DNA from: CAWHJN01 sp963829705
GTDB taxonomy: Bacteria > Bacteroidota > Rhodothermia > Rhodothermales > BA12
Length of the DNA stretch: 64,000 bases
NCBI GenBank assembly: GCA_963829705.1
Contig: CAWHJN010000003.1
Span: 1 to 64,000, forward strand
Direction of reading: 5' to 3'
Positions 1-7,837 of this stretch are shown here, piece after piece. How positions within the stretch are numbered: position 1 is the first letter of the stretch; each line of letters starts with the position of its first letter. A model generated the notes under the pieces. It was not told the origin of the DNA. It was given only the letters and a program-made list of their open reading frames with translations, and did not search any database. Position numbers and translations under genes: made by a program.

Positions 1-78
1 ACGGGCGGTATCCAGGATGCGCGTGATCTCGTCGGCGCTGTAATCGGCGAGGCCGAGGAGGTGACGGTGTTCGAGCAT
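1..78 (-). CDS. pyrB: Aspartate carbamoyltransferase catalytic subunit, N-terminal fragment cut by window edge
   Basis: Only the first 26 codons lie in the window; the rest runs off the left edge. The protein begins MLEHRHLLGLADYSADEI, the typical opening of bacterial PyrB (a short basic segment, then the 'HLLGL..LS..EI..IL' helix). The family condenses carbamoyl phosphate with aspartate in the second step of pyrimidine synthesis, in the cytoplasm. It follows pyrR and a small lipoprotein gene on the same strand, and pyrR-pyrB is a classic pairing, which supports the call. The identification rests on a short stretch plus context. Confidence 0.72.
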   Translation of the reverse strand, partial: MLEHRHLLGLADYSADEITRILDTAR

Positions 79-118
79 GAGTGCCGAGTTGCGAGTGTCG
101 AGTGAGAAAGCCGCGCTT

Positions 119-547
119 CTATTTGAACGTGATAGGGGCCATCATTGGCAGTTTAACAGGTGTCTCGTTCAGCGTTGCAGGCGTAAATCGCATCTGGCTC
201 ATGGCACGCTCTGCTACTGCATCGCAAGCCTCATGGATGCCCATGATGGTCCGCGCGTGTTCGACTCCGCCTTCCTCGTTGACCACGAACGTCACGCTTA
301 CGCGACCTCTCACTGGACACGGGGTCTTTTTCGCCATCGCGCTGGCCGTGCTTGCGAGCACAGCCAGCCCTCCTATCATCTGAGGGCCTGTATAGCTGGA
401 GTCTTGCACCAGTGCCTCTAAATCGTCCGGCAAACCGGGAATGTTCTCGAATGAAGCTTCACGCTTCTGTGCTTCTACAAATGGCTTTCGCGTGGAAGCG
501 CACGCGACAGAACCCAAACAGAGGAGCACACACAGAAAGCTTTTCAT
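119..547 (-). CDS. TonB C-terminal-like lipoprotein between pyrR and pyrB
   Basis: A protein of about 142 residues starting MKSFLCVLLCLGSVAC, a signal peptide ending in a cysteine compatible with a lipobox (SVAC; serine at -3 is off consensus). The C-terminal half (GRVSVTFVVNEEGGVEHA, then AERAMSQMRFTPA and KLPMMAPITF) matches the TonB C-terminal / 'energy transducer TonB' fold pattern: V.F.V...G.V..A.....C...E.A......RF.PA. It lacks the N-terminal membrane helix and proline spacer of a true TonB. An upstream in-frame ATG at 580 overlaps the pyrR stop (ATGA) and would add eleven residues before the signal peptide, so either start is possible. Its place inside a pyrimidine operon is odd; role unknown. 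Confidence 0.62.
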   Translation of the reverse strand: MKSFLCVLLCLGSVACASTRKPFVEAQKREASFENIPGLPDDLEALVQDSSYTGPQMIGGLAVLASTASAMAKKTPCPVRGRVSVTFVVNEEGGVEHARTIMGIHEACDAVAERAMSQMRFTPATLNETPVKLPMMAPITFK

Positions 548-576
548 CGAGACTGATGGTATTCTCGCCTGCATCT

Positions 577-1167
577 TCATTCGTTGCTCGTCACTCCCTC
601 CACCCCTACGAGCCACACGCCTTCGCGGTCGTCCATCTCGTGCAGGCGCACGCGGACGCGCTCGTCCGGGAGCGTAGGCACGCTCAGGCCCACGATGTCG
701 GCGGTGACGGGCAGTTCGCGCAGGCCGCGGTCCACGATGCAGAGAAAGCGGACAGAGGCGGGCCGCCCGATGTCCATCAGCGCGTCGAGGGCGGCACGGG
801 CACTGCGGCCGGTGTAGAGCACGTCGTCCACGAGCACGATGTGGCAGTCGTTGACGTCGAAGAGGATGTCGGTGCGGCGCACGATGGAGGGCTTTCCACG
901 CAGGCGCACGTCGTCGCGGTACATCGTGGCGTCGAGCACCCCGACGGGCACCTGCACCCCTTCGAGCGCCTCGACGCGCGCGGCCAGACGGTGGGCCAGC
1001 GGCACGCCCCGGGTCTGCAGCCCGACGAGCGCGAACCGTTTGCCCGACTCGTCGAAGAGTGCCTCGACGATCTGATGCGCCATGCGGTCGAGCGTGCGGC
1101 CCAGGTCGGCCTCGTCCATCAGCTGCGTCTTGATGCGGTCGGACGGCGGAAACGGCTGCATGGGCAT
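577..1167 (-). CDS. pyrR: PyrR bifunctional protein (pyr operon regulator / uracil phosphoribosyltransferase)
   Basis: About 196 residues with the PRPP-binding signature VLVDDVLYTGRSARAALDAL and the PyrR-typical segments ALVGLQTRGVPLA and FLCIVDRGLRELP. The family attenuates pyr operon expression when UMP is high and has uracil phosphoribosyltransferase activity. The frame stays open to 1239, but that start lies upstream of a promoter-like TATCTTG box (1185-1191), and PyrR is usually about 180 residues, so the ATG at 1167 (or 1161) is preferred. It heads a minus-strand cluster with the small lipoprotein gene and pyrB. No obvious anti-terminator hairpin is visible between pyrR and pyrB. Confidence 0.9.
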   Translation of the reverse strand: MPMQPFPPSDRIKTQLMDEADLGRTLDRMAHQIVEALFDESGKRFALVGLQTRGVPLAHRLAARVEALEGVQVPVGVLDATMYRDDVRLRGKPSIVRRTDILFDVNDCHIVLVDDVLYTGRSARAALDALMDIGRPASVRFLCIVDRGLRELPVTADIVGLSVPTLPDERVRVRLHEMDDREGVWLVGVEGVTSNE

Positions 1168-1184
1168 CAGAGAGTGGAGGCGGG

Positions 1185-1191
1185 CAAGATA
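1185..1191 (-). promoter_or_regulatory. Candidate -7 promoter box for pyrR (TATCTTG)
   Basis: TATCTTGC on the minus strand, 18-24 nt before the chosen pyrR start. The same heptamer lies upstream of the TonB receptor, the SpoIIE phosphatase and the amidohydrolase cluster. It resembles the Bacteroidota TAnnTTTG element. No clear -33 TTG is seen. Confidence 0.42.
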
Positions 1192-1205
1192 CTGCGGGGC
1201 CGGGA

Positions 1206-1260
1206 GTTGGTTAAGTTGGCCGGGCAGGTTATCCATCAACGAGCCAACCTCTCAACCAAC
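1206..1260. repeat. Palindromic TTGGTT/AACCAA intergenic repeat, copy 1
   Basis: Between divergent pyrR and the DUF58 gene: GTTGGTT (1206-1212) and GTTGGC (1215-1220) are matched by GCCAAC (1243-1248) and AACCAAC (1254-1260), so two nested inverted repeats can form. Related GTTGGTT/AACCAAC palindromes occur in spacers near 9.7, 40.8, 48.2 and 57.9 kb. Confidence 0.5.
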
Positions 1261-1288
1261 CGCTTGCGCAGCGAGCCAGCCAACGCCC

Positions 1289-2209
1289 ATGCTTCTCGAC
1301 CCCGCCGTCGTCTCCCGGCTCAAAAACATGGAGTTACGGGCGCGCCTCATCGTCGAGGGCTTTATCACCGGGCTGCACAAAAGTCCGTATCACGGCTTCT
1401 CGGTCGAGTTTGCCGAGCACCGACCGTACAACCCCGGCGACGAGCTGCGGCGGCTGGACTGGAAGGTACTCGCCAAAACCGACCGGCCATACGTGAAGAT
1501 GTTCGAGGAGGAGACGAACCTGCGGCAGCACGTCGTGCTCGACACGTCGGCGTCGATGCGGTACCAAGGCGATGCGGCCGTGACGAAACTCGAATACGGC
1601 GCGTACCTCGCCGCCGCGCTGCATTTGCTCATGCTGCGGCAGCGTGACGCGGCGGGCCTGATCGCCTTCGACGAGCGCGTCCACACGGTCATCCGCCCGA
1701 GCGCGTCGATGGCGCACCTGCGTCTGCTGCTCGTGACGCTCGAAAAGCTCGTCGCCGCGCCGCCCGCCGCCGACGCCCCCACCGGCACGCACGCCGTGGC
1801 CGCGCTCCACGAGGTCGCCGAGCGCATCAGCCGCCGCGCGCTCGTCGTGCTCATCACCGACCTGTTCGAAGACCCCACGCACCACGCCGACCTTTTGCGG
1901 GCGCTGCGGCGGCTCCGGCATCGGGGCCACGAGGTGCTCGTCTTCCACACACTCGACACCGCCACAGAGCGGCAGTTGCAGTTCGATAACGTCCCCGTGC
2001 GCTTTGTCGATGCCGAGACCGGTGAGGAGATGGCGTTCCAGCCGGGCCAGTTGCAGGCCTCGTACGCCGACGCCGTCGCCGCCTTCTCCGAGCGCTTCCG
2101 CCGAGGATGCCGCGAGCAGCAGATCGACTTTATCGAGATCGACACCGCCGCGCCGTTTTCCGACGCCCTCCTCGCCTACCTCAACAAACGGCGGCGCGTA
2201 GCCCCGTGA
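1289..2209 (+). CDS. DUF58 domain-containing protein (vWA-like)
   Basis: 306 residues. The DUF58 core is clear: SVEFAEHRPYNPGDELRRLD, then WKVLAKTDRPYVKMFEEE, followed by a von Willebrand A-type MIDAS-like motif DTSASM and the later VLITDLFED strand. The family is usually found with MoxR ATPases and BatA-type proteins in envelope or stress pathways, where it may bind substrates for the MoxR chaperone. Here no moxR or bat gene is adjacent, so this is a solitary copy. The start was chosen at the ATG at 1289 because DUF58 proteins begin with a short 'LDP..L..L..LEL.AR..VEG' helix, which begins there. Full-length for the family. Confidence 0.88.
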   Translation: MLLDPAVVSRLKNMELRARLIVEGFITGLHKSPYHGFSVEFAEHRPYNPGDELRRLDWKVLAKTDRPYVKMFEEETNLRQHVVLDTSASMRYQGDAAVTKLEYGAYLAAALHLLMLRQRDAAGLIAFDERVHTVIRPSASMAHLRLLLVTLEKLVAAPPAADAPTGTHAVAALHEVAERISRRALVVLITDLFEDPTHHADLLRALRRLRHRGHEVLVFHTLDTATERQLQFDNVPVRFVDAETGEEMAFQPGQLQASYADAVAAFSERFRRGCREQQIDFIEIDTAAPFSDALLAYLNKRRRVAP

Positions 2210-2371
2210 TCTTCCCCGCGGCGGAGCTGATCGAATAACGCACTTATGCTTCTCGATGACCTTCCGTCCCCCAAGAAGTACCCCTCGATGGACTGGCAAC
2301 CTTCCCGTAACGCGAACGTCTACAAACCGCCTTTTTGGCCCTTTTTCCACCTTGCAACCCAACCACCTCGC

Positions 2372-4099
2372 ATGAAACACACGCTCCTCCTCGCTACCCT
2401 CGCGCTGGGCCTCGCCCTGCCCGTGGCCGCGCAGATGCCGGCGGGCAAGACGCCCACCGTCGTCGATGATCCCGCACTCGTGCAGCGCTACCAGGCCACC
2501 ATCACGCCGCAAGACCTGGCGGCGCACCTCTACCTGTTCGCCTCCGATCTTTTCGAAGGCCGCGAGACGTCGGCGCGCGGGCAGAAGCTGGCGGCTCATT
2601 ACCTCGCCAGCCAGTACGAGCGCATGGGCCTGACGCCCAAAGGTTCGATGCAGACGGACAACCCGATGTCGCCCGACCGCTACCTCCAGTCCGTGCCGCT
2701 CTACGGACGTCGCCTCAACAAGACGACGCTCACGGCTACGCGCGGTGGCACGCAGATCGCCTCCTCCACCTTTGGCCCCACGAGCACCGATGGGCAGGCG
2801 CTGCTGCTCTTCGGCGGCAAGAGCGAGAGCAAAGGCGGGCTGACGTTCCTCGGCTACGGCATCGCCGACGACGAGCGCGGCTACAACGACTTCCAGGCCG
2901 CGCAGGAAGCGCAGCTCACGCTCGGCGGCAACTGGCTGATGGTCCTCGACGGCGAGCCGATGCAGAACGGCAAGAGCCTCCTCACCGACGACGGATCGCC
3001 GTCGTCGTGGACGACCGAGTCGTTCGCCAAGCTGCGCGGCGCGTTCCAGAACCCCGCCGCGCAGGGTTTTTCGGGCTTGATCGTCGTCTCGCGTGACGCT
3101 ACTTTCGCCGACCGCGCCACGAAGGCGGGGCAGGCACAGGCGCAGAGCGTCGGCAGTTTGTCGCTCAACCCGCCCGAGGGCGAAGGCCGCACGTTCCCGC
3201 CCGTCTTCTTCGTGTCGGAAGCGTTCGCCAACACGCTCCTCGCAAACAGCGGCCAGACGGTCGCCGAACTCGCCGACGCCATCAACAGCGCGAAAGCGCC
3301 GAGTGTGTTTGCCGTCGAGGGCGTCGAGGTGACGAACACGATGGAGCGCGCCACCTTCAACGCGTCGAGCGAGAACGTCGCCGCGTTCATCGAAGGCTCC
3401 GACCTCAAGGACGAAGTCGTCGTCATCTCGTCGCACTACGACCACATCGGCATCAACCCGGCGGGCAACGAGGACGGCGACACCATCAACAACGGCGCCG
3501 ACGACGACGGCTCGGGCACGGTGAGCGTGCTGGAGATCGCCGAGGCGTTTGCCAAGGCCAAAGCCGACGGCTACGGCCCGCGCCGCTCGATCCTCTTTCT
3601 CAACGTCACCGGCGAAGAGAAGGGCCTGCTCGGTTCCGCGTACTACGCCGACATCGAGCCGCTCGTGCCGCTCGAAAACACCGTCACGAACCTCAACATC
3701 GACATGGTCGGCCGCCGCGACCCGACCTACGACGGCCCGCAGGCGGACAACTACGTCTACATCATCGGCTCGAACCTGATCTCGCAGGAGTTGCACGACC
3801 TCAACGCGCAGGCCAACAAACTCACGGGCATCAACATGGACCTGAGCGAGCGCTTCAACTCGAAGGACGACCCCAACCAGTTCTACCGCCGCTCCGACCA
3901 CTGGAACTTCGGCAAGAAGGGCATCCCGTTCATCTTCTATTTCAACGGCACACACGAGGACTACCACGGCCTCGACGACGAGCCGGAGAAGATCGACTAC
4001 CCGCAGATGGCCAAGCGCGCGCAGGTGATCTTCGCCACCGCCTGGCAGGTCGCCAACCAGGACGCCGCTCCGGCGGTGTCGGGCGAAGGCTTCAACTGA
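2372..4099 (+). CDS. Secreted M28-family metallopeptidase (PA-insert type)
   Basis: 575 residues with a signal peptide (MKHTLLLATLALGLALPVAA, cleavage after AQ). The N-terminal part (DLAAHLYLFASDLFEGRETS) is typical of Bacteroidota M28 peptidases, followed by a protease-associated-like insert at about residues 130-300. The catalytic half has the zinc and catalytic signatures HYDHIG, NNGADDDGSGT, TGEEKGLLGS and NIDMVGR, with a late YHGLDDE segment giving a further His. It probably acts as an aminopeptidase in the periplasm or outside the cell. Upstream in-frame codons before 2372 do not form a signal peptide, so this start is preferred. A terminator hairpin follows at 4154. Confidence 0.9.
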   Translation: MKHTLLLATLALGLALPVAAQMPAGKTPTVVDDPALVQRYQATITPQDLAAHLYLFASDLFEGRETSARGQKLAAHYLASQYERMGLTPKGSMQTDNPMSPDRYLQSVPLYGRRLNKTTLTATRGGTQIASSTFGPTSTDGQALLLFGGKSESKGGLTFLGYGIADDERGYNDFQAAQEAQLTLGGNWLMVLDGEPMQNGKSLLTDDGSPSSWTTESFAKLRGAFQNPAAQGFSGLIVVSRDATFADRATKAGQAQAQSVGSLSLNPPEGEGRTFPPVFFVSEAFANTLLANSGQTVAELADAINSAKAPSVFAVEGVEVTNTMERATFNASSENVAAFIEGSDLKDEVVVISSHYDHIGINPAGNEDGDTINNGADDDGSGTVSVLEIAEAFAKAKADGYGPRRSILFLNVTGEEKGLLGSAYYADIEPLVPLENTVTNLNIDMVGRRDPTYDGPQADNYVYIIGSNLISQELHDLNAQANKLTGINMDLSERFNSKDDPNQFYRRSDHWNFGKKGIPFIFYFNGTHEDYHGLDDEPEKIDYPQMAKRAQVIFATAWQVANQDAAPAVSGEGFN

Positions 4100-4153
4100 T
4101 CGTTTGAGGTTGGGGACTTGAAGGGTCCGCCTTCTCTCCACCCCTTATCGAAA

Positions 4154-4190
4154 CAGGCCGCCGGGAGCGATCCGGGCGGCCTGCTCTTTT
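4154..4190 (+). terminator. Rho-independent terminator after the M28 peptidase
   Basis: Perfect 9-bp stem CAGGCCGCC (4154-4162) / GGCGGCCTG (4175-4183) with a 12-nt loop, followed by CTCTTTT. It ends the peptidase transcript; the downstream ArsC-like gene has its own promoter-like box at 4192. Confidence 0.75.
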
Positions 4191-4191
4191 G

Positions 4192-4199
4192 TAGCTTCG
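4192..4199 (+). promoter_or_regulatory. Candidate -7 box for the ArsC-like gene (TAGCTTCG)
   Basis: TAGCTTCG just after the terminator and 39 nt before the ATG at 4238. It fits the window-wide TAnnTT pattern; an identical TAGCTTCG lies at 17803 before ppx. Confidence 0.3.
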
Positions 4200-4237
4200 G
4201 GACACTGCGTGTGCCCTTTGCTCCATCCCGAAGAACC

Positions 4238-4630
4238 ATGACCCGCATCCTGTTCGCCTGCGTCGAAAACTCCAACCGGAGCCAGATGGCCGAGGCGTTC
4301 GCCCGGATGCACGGGGCTGATATCGTGGAGGCGAACAGCGCGGGCAGCCGCCCGAGCGGGCAGATCAACCCGAGGGCCGTCGCCGCGATGCGCGAAAAAG
4401 GCTACGACCTGACGCAGCACACCTCCAAAGGGCTCGACGCCGTCGCCGGGCCGTTCGACTACGTGATCACGATGGGCTGCGGCGAGGCCTGTCCGTTCGT
4501 GGCAGCGCGGCGGCGGGAAGACTGGGCGCTACCCGACCCCAAAAGCCTCCCGCCCGACGCCTTCAACGAGGTACGCGACGAGATCGAGCGGCGCGTGCAG
4601 ACGCTGCTGCGCGAGGTGCGCGCACACTGA
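4238..4630 (+). CDS. ArsC-like arsenate reductase / low-molecular-weight phosphatase
   Basis: 130 residues. It begins with beta strand MTRILFACVENSNRSQMAEA: the CX5R phosphate loop is C-V-E-N-S-N-R, the signature of thioredoxin-coupled ArsC and low-molecular-weight protein tyrosine phosphatases. The later VITMGCGEACPFV segment supplies the two extra cysteines used as a redox relay in ArsC, and DWALPDP carries the conserved general-acid aspartate. Arsenate reduction is therefore more likely than protein dephosphorylation. No ArsR, ArsB or Acr3 gene is adjacent, so a link to arsenic resistance is inferred from the family only. Cytoplasmic. Confidence 0.82.
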   Translation: MTRILFACVENSNRSQMAEAFARMHGADIVEANSAGSRPSGQINPRAVAAMREKGYDLTQHTSKGLDAVAGPFDYVITMGCGEACPFVAARRREDWALPDPKSLPPDAFNEVRDEIERRVQTLLREVRAH

Positions 4631-4716
4631 CGAAAAAGCCGCGTGCCTCCGCATGCAACAGCCTCTCCCGGCTCTGCGTAGCGCCGCCTGCGCTTTTCCT
4701 CACCTGCTCCCCACCC

Positions 4717-5064
4717 ATGCACCGCGTTCCCTTCACCCTTCCCGAAGTGGGTCTGCGTGAGATCAAAGGCTTCGTGTACCTCAACGACGGCTACCTCGTC
4801 CTCCGCATCCAGGAAACACTGCTCGGCATCGCCGACAGCGGCGAGGACGTCTTCAAGATCGAACCGGCGGCCCTGCGTGGCCTGCGCGTAAAACACGGCT
4901 GGTTCAGAGACAAGCTGGTGGTCGCGCCCAAAGCGATGGAGTTGCTGGAAGCCGTGCCTGGCGAGCACGTAACGTCGGTAGACCTGCGCGTGGCGCGCAA
5001 GTACCGAAACGAACTGGAAGATCTCGTCGATGCCTTCCGGGCAATGGCCGACGCGCAGCCGTGA
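4717..5064 (+). CDS. Conserved hypothetical protein, 115 residues
   Basis: Not recognised. A small protein without signal peptide or membrane helix. The pattern of short strands (LREIKGFVYLNDGYLVLRIQ, VFKIEPAALRGLRVKHGWFR, DKLVVAP) followed by a C-terminal helix (RKYRNELEDLVDAFRAMAD) suggests a small beta-barrel capped by a helix, perhaps a bacterial PH-like fold; that is an inference from the strand/helix alternation. It lies between the ArsC-like gene and the nucleotidyltransferase on the same strand, with gaps of 86 and 45 nt, so co-transcription is possible. Confidence 0.65.
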   Translation: MHRVPFTLPEVGLREIKGFVYLNDGYLVLRIQETLLGIADSGEDVFKIEPAALRGLRVKHGWFRDKLVVAPKAMELLEAVPGEHVTSVDLRVARKYRNELEDLVDAFRAMADAQP

Positions 5065-5109
5065 TGCGGGTCCTTGGTCATGGGGTCGGCAACGAATGAC
5101 CTATCACAC

Positions 5110-5859
5110 ATGACAACCCACTCCCCCTTCGACGCCGTCATCCTCGCCGCCGGGCTTGGCACGCGCCTGCGCCCGCTGACGGATCGGATTCCCAAGGCAC
5201 TCGTGGAAGTGGACGGCCTGCCTGTGCTCGAACGGGTGGCACGGCGGCTCGTGCACGCGGGCGCAACGCGGCTCGTGGTCAACATGGCGTACCTCGGTGA
5301 TCAGGTGGCCGGGTTCGTCCACGAGCGCGACGGCTTCGGCGTCGAGACGGTGCTCTCCGACGAGCCCGACGGCCCCTACGAAACCGGCGGCGGCCTCAAA
5401 CACGCCGCCGATCTGATCCGGCAGACGCCGTTTCTGATGCACAACGCCGACATCCTGACCAACGTGGACCTGCGCGCGCTCGTCGAGGCGCAGCGTCCTT
5501 CCGATGCCACTGCCACCCTCGCCGTCGTCCCCGCCCGCACCGACCGCTACCTCGTCTTCGACGGCACCGGGCTGGCGGGCTATGGCCACAGCGGAAAGGA
5601 AACGCTGATGCGCGCCGCCGATGGCCCGCTCCGCCGCGTCGATTTCTGCGGCGTGCAGGCGGGCAGCGCGGCGCTGCTCGACGCCGTCCGCGCCGTACAC
5701 GAGCAGAAGTTCTCCATCATGGACGTGTACCTCCGCCTCGCCCGCGACGGCGCGCAGATCGCCGCGTTCGAAGCGCCCGGCCAGGCGTTCCTCGACATCG
5801 GCACCCACGAAGCGCTGGAAGAAGCGCACCGCCTCGTGCAGGCGGGTGTGCTTGGCTGA
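5110..5859 (+). CDS. Nucleotidyltransferase family protein (MurU / sugar-1-phosphate type)
   Basis: 249 residues. The N-terminus carries the NTP-binding motif LAAGLGTRLRPLTDRIPKAL, followed by LVVNMAYLGDQV, the ETGGGLKHA segment and the metal/sugar motif MHNADILTNVDL. These are typical of N-acetylmuramate-1-phosphate uridylyltransferase (MurU) and mannose/glucose-1-phosphate nucleotidyltransferases, with ILTNVDL in the usual NxD position. The family makes activated sugars for cell wall recycling or polysaccharides, in the cytoplasm. The C-terminal FLDIGTHEALEEAH is characteristic. No AmgK kinase, the usual MurU partner, is next to it, so the substrate is not settled. Confidence 0.83.
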   Translation: MTTHSPFDAVILAAGLGTRLRPLTDRIPKALVEVDGLPVLERVARRLVHAGATRLVVNMAYLGDQVAGFVHERDGFGVETVLSDEPDGPYETGGGLKHAADLIRQTPFLMHNADILTNVDLRALVEAQRPSDATATLAVVPARTDRYLVFDGTGLAGYGHSGKETLMRAADGPLRRVDFCGVQAGSAALLDAVRAVHEQKFSIMDVYLRLARDGAQIAAFEAPGQAFLDIGTHEALEEAHRLVQAGVLG

Positions 5860-5862
5860 ACG

Positions 5863-6909
5863 TCAGGCTTTCTCCAGAAACCGCAGCAGCGTCGCTTCCG
5901 AGGCGTCGAGTTCGGGGGGGCAGTCGCCTGTAGCGCAGCGCTGCCACGTTTCTGCGAACGAGCCATCCTCGAACGTGCGGAAAAGCGCGGGGTGGACGTA
6001 GTACGCGCGCGAGACGGCGACGGTGTTGCCGAGCGTGTCGGCCACGCACTTCACCATGTCCACGAGCGCCTGACGGCGTGTTTTGTCGTCCTGCTCCTCG
6101 TCCATCTCACTCAAAAAGAGCGCGCCGCAGACCGTGCCGCCCCACGTGCGGAAGTCTTTGGCGGTGAAGGGCTGCCCGGTGATCTCCTGAAGGTAGGCGT
6201 TCACGTCGCCCGAGCCGACTTCGTGCCGCTGGCCGTCCTCGTCGAGGTACTGGAACAGGTGGTACCCCCGGATGTCGCGGCACTGTTTGACGAGCCGGGC
6301 GAGGCGGCGGTCGTTCAGCGTGATGTCGTGTTTCTGGCCGCTCTTGCCGGTGAACGAGAAGGTGACGGTTTTGCCGTCCACGCTGGCGTGCTTATCGCGC
6401 AGCGTCGTCAGGCCGTACGAGCCGTTTTCGCGCGCGTACGCCCGGTTGCCGACGCGGATGAGCGTCTCGTCCATCAGCGTGACGACGAGGGCGAGGACTT
6501 TCTCGCGGCCCAGCGTTTTGCGGCGCAGGTGCGCGTCGAGCGTGCGGCGCAACGCCGGAAGCGCCTCGCCAAAAGCCCGCATCCGGTCGAACTTGGTCTC
6601 GCTGCGGACGCTTTTCCAGCGCGGGTGGTAGCGGTACTGCTTGCGGTTTTTCGCGTCGCGGCCCGTCGCCTGCAGGTGCCCGTTCTCGTCCGCGCAGATC
6701 CACACGTCGGTGTACGCGGGCGGGATTGCGAGCGCGCCGATGCGGGCCAGCGTCGCCTCGTCGCGCACGCGCGTGCCGTCGGGGTGGTAGTAGGCGAAGC
6801 CGTCGCCTTTCTTTTTACGCGAGAGGCCGGGCTCGCCGTCGTGGACGTAGACGAGCCCGGCTTTTTTCGCCACCTTCTCGGGCGGGCGCGGCTTCCAGTC
6901 GGCAGGCAT
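5863..6909 (-). CDS. DNA topoisomerase IB (poxvirus-like)
   Basis: 348 residues with the type IB active-site residues: Arg in LIRVGNRAYARENGSYGLTT, Lys in the FTGKSGQKH segment, Arg in DFRTWGGT and the nucleophilic Tyr in SRAYYVHP near residue 307. The N-terminal domain (LVYVHDGEPGLSRKKKGDGF, IPPAYTDVWICADENGHLQA) is also typical of bacterial topoisomerase IB, which relaxes supercoils through a 3'-phosphotyrosyl intermediate. The start codon shares one base with the stop of the upstream SDR gene (TGATG), implying translational coupling. Length is normal for the family. The convergent sugar-nucleotide gene ends only 3 nt away. Confidence 0.93.
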   Translation of the reverse strand: MPADWKPRPPEKVAKKAGLVYVHDGEPGLSRKKKGDGFAYYHPDGTRVRDEATLARIGALAIPPAYTDVWICADENGHLQATGRDAKNRKQYRYHPRWKSVRSETKFDRMRAFGEALPALRRTLDAHLRRKTLGREKVLALVVTLMDETLIRVGNRAYARENGSYGLTTLRDKHASVDGKTVTFSFTGKSGQKHDITLNDRRLARLVKQCRDIRGYHLFQYLDEDGQRHEVGSGDVNAYLQEITGQPFTAKDFRTWGGTVCGALFLSEMDEEQDDKTRRQALVDMVKCVADTLGNTVAVSRAYYVHPALFRTFEDGSFAETWQRCATGDCPPELDASEATLLRFLEKA

Positions 6910-7769
6910 CAGCCGCCTACGACGGTACCGCCGTTGACGTGGATCGTCTGCCCGGTGACGTACGTGCTGTCGTCGGATGCGAGGTAGACGTACGCGGGGG
7001 CCAGTTCCTCGGGCTGCCCGGCGCGTCCCATCGGCGTGTCCTGCCCGAAGGTCGCCACCTTTTCAGCGGGAAACGCGCTCGGGATGAAGGGCGTCCAGAT
7101 GGGGCCGGGGGCGACGGCGTTGACGCGGATGCCGCGCTCGACGAGCTGCTGCGACAGCGCGCGCGTGAAGGCGAGCACAGCGCCTTTGGTGGCCGAGTAG
7201 TCGATGAGGACGGGGTTGCCCTGAAAGGCCACGATAGATGTCGTGTTGACGATCGTGCTGCCTTTTTTGAGGTACTTCAGCGCCGCCTTCGTCACGTAAA
7301 ACGGCCCGTAGATGTTGGTTTTGAAGGTGCGGTCGAACTGCTCGTCGGGCAGATCTTCCAGCTTCTCGGCCATCTGCTGGTACGCCGCGTTGTTGACGAG
7401 CACATTGAGCTTCCCGAACTCCGCGACGACTTTGTCCACGGCAGCAACGCAGAAGTCCGCCTCGCCGATGTCGCCCGCAATCGTCAGACAGCGGCGGCCT
7501 TCGTTCTCGACGGCTCTTTTCGTTTTCGCGGCGTCCTCGTGCTCGTCGTAGTACATGATGGCCACGTCGGCTCCCTCGCGTGCGAAGAGCACCGCCACGG
7601 CGCGTCCGATACCGCTGTCGCCGCCGGTAATGAGGGCGACTTTGCCTTCGAGCTTGCCGCTGCCTCTGTACTCGGGCGCTTTGAACTCCGGCTTCGACTT
7701 CATCTCGTTCTCGTGGCCGGGATGATCGTCCTGGTGCTGCGGTGGGAAAGATTTCGGATGGTCGGACAT
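6909..7769 (-). CDS. Short-chain dehydrogenase, general-stress type (YghA/YhdF-like)
   Basis: 286 residues. A hydrophilic 40-residue N-terminal extension (PQHQDDHPGHENEMKSKPEF) precedes a Rossmann fold with the cofactor motif ALITGGDSGIGRAVA, NNAA, catalytic Ser in NTTSIVAF and YSATK (Tyr/Lys), ending YVTGQTIHVNGGTVVGG. The His/Gln-rich extension is characteristic of the subgroup annotated as general stress protein 39 or YghA. Substrate unknown; NADP(H) preference cannot be read safely. The gene ends in a TGATG overlap with the topoisomerase IB gene and follows the YihY gene by about 70 nt, so the three may be one transcription unit. Confidence 0.9.
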   Translation of the reverse strand: MSDHPKSFPPQHQDDHPGHENEMKSKPEFKAPEYRGSGKLEGKVALITGGDSGIGRAVAVLFAREGADVAIMYYDEHEDAAKTKRAVENEGRRCLTIAGDIGEADFCVAAVDKVVAEFGKLNVLVNNAAYQQMAEKLEDLPDEQFDRTFKTNIYGPFYVTKAALKYLKKGSTIVNTTSIVAFQGNPVLIDYSATKGAVLAFTRALSQQLVERGIRVNAVAPGPIWTPFIPSAFPAEKVATFGQDTPMGRAGQPEELAPAYVYLASDDSTYVTGQTIHVNGGTVVGG

Positions 7770-7837
7770 GGTACTTCTGGTTGTTGGAGGTTAGAGATTC
7801 GAGGCTGGAGAGGAAAAACCAGGCTCCAACCTCCCCT

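Noticed and set aside
1334..4141. Very long minus-strand reading frame opposite the DUF58 and M28 genes
   Set aside because: It has no recognisable domain, is Arg/Val/Glu-biased as antisense frames of GC-rich genes are, and lies fully opposite two well-supported genes.
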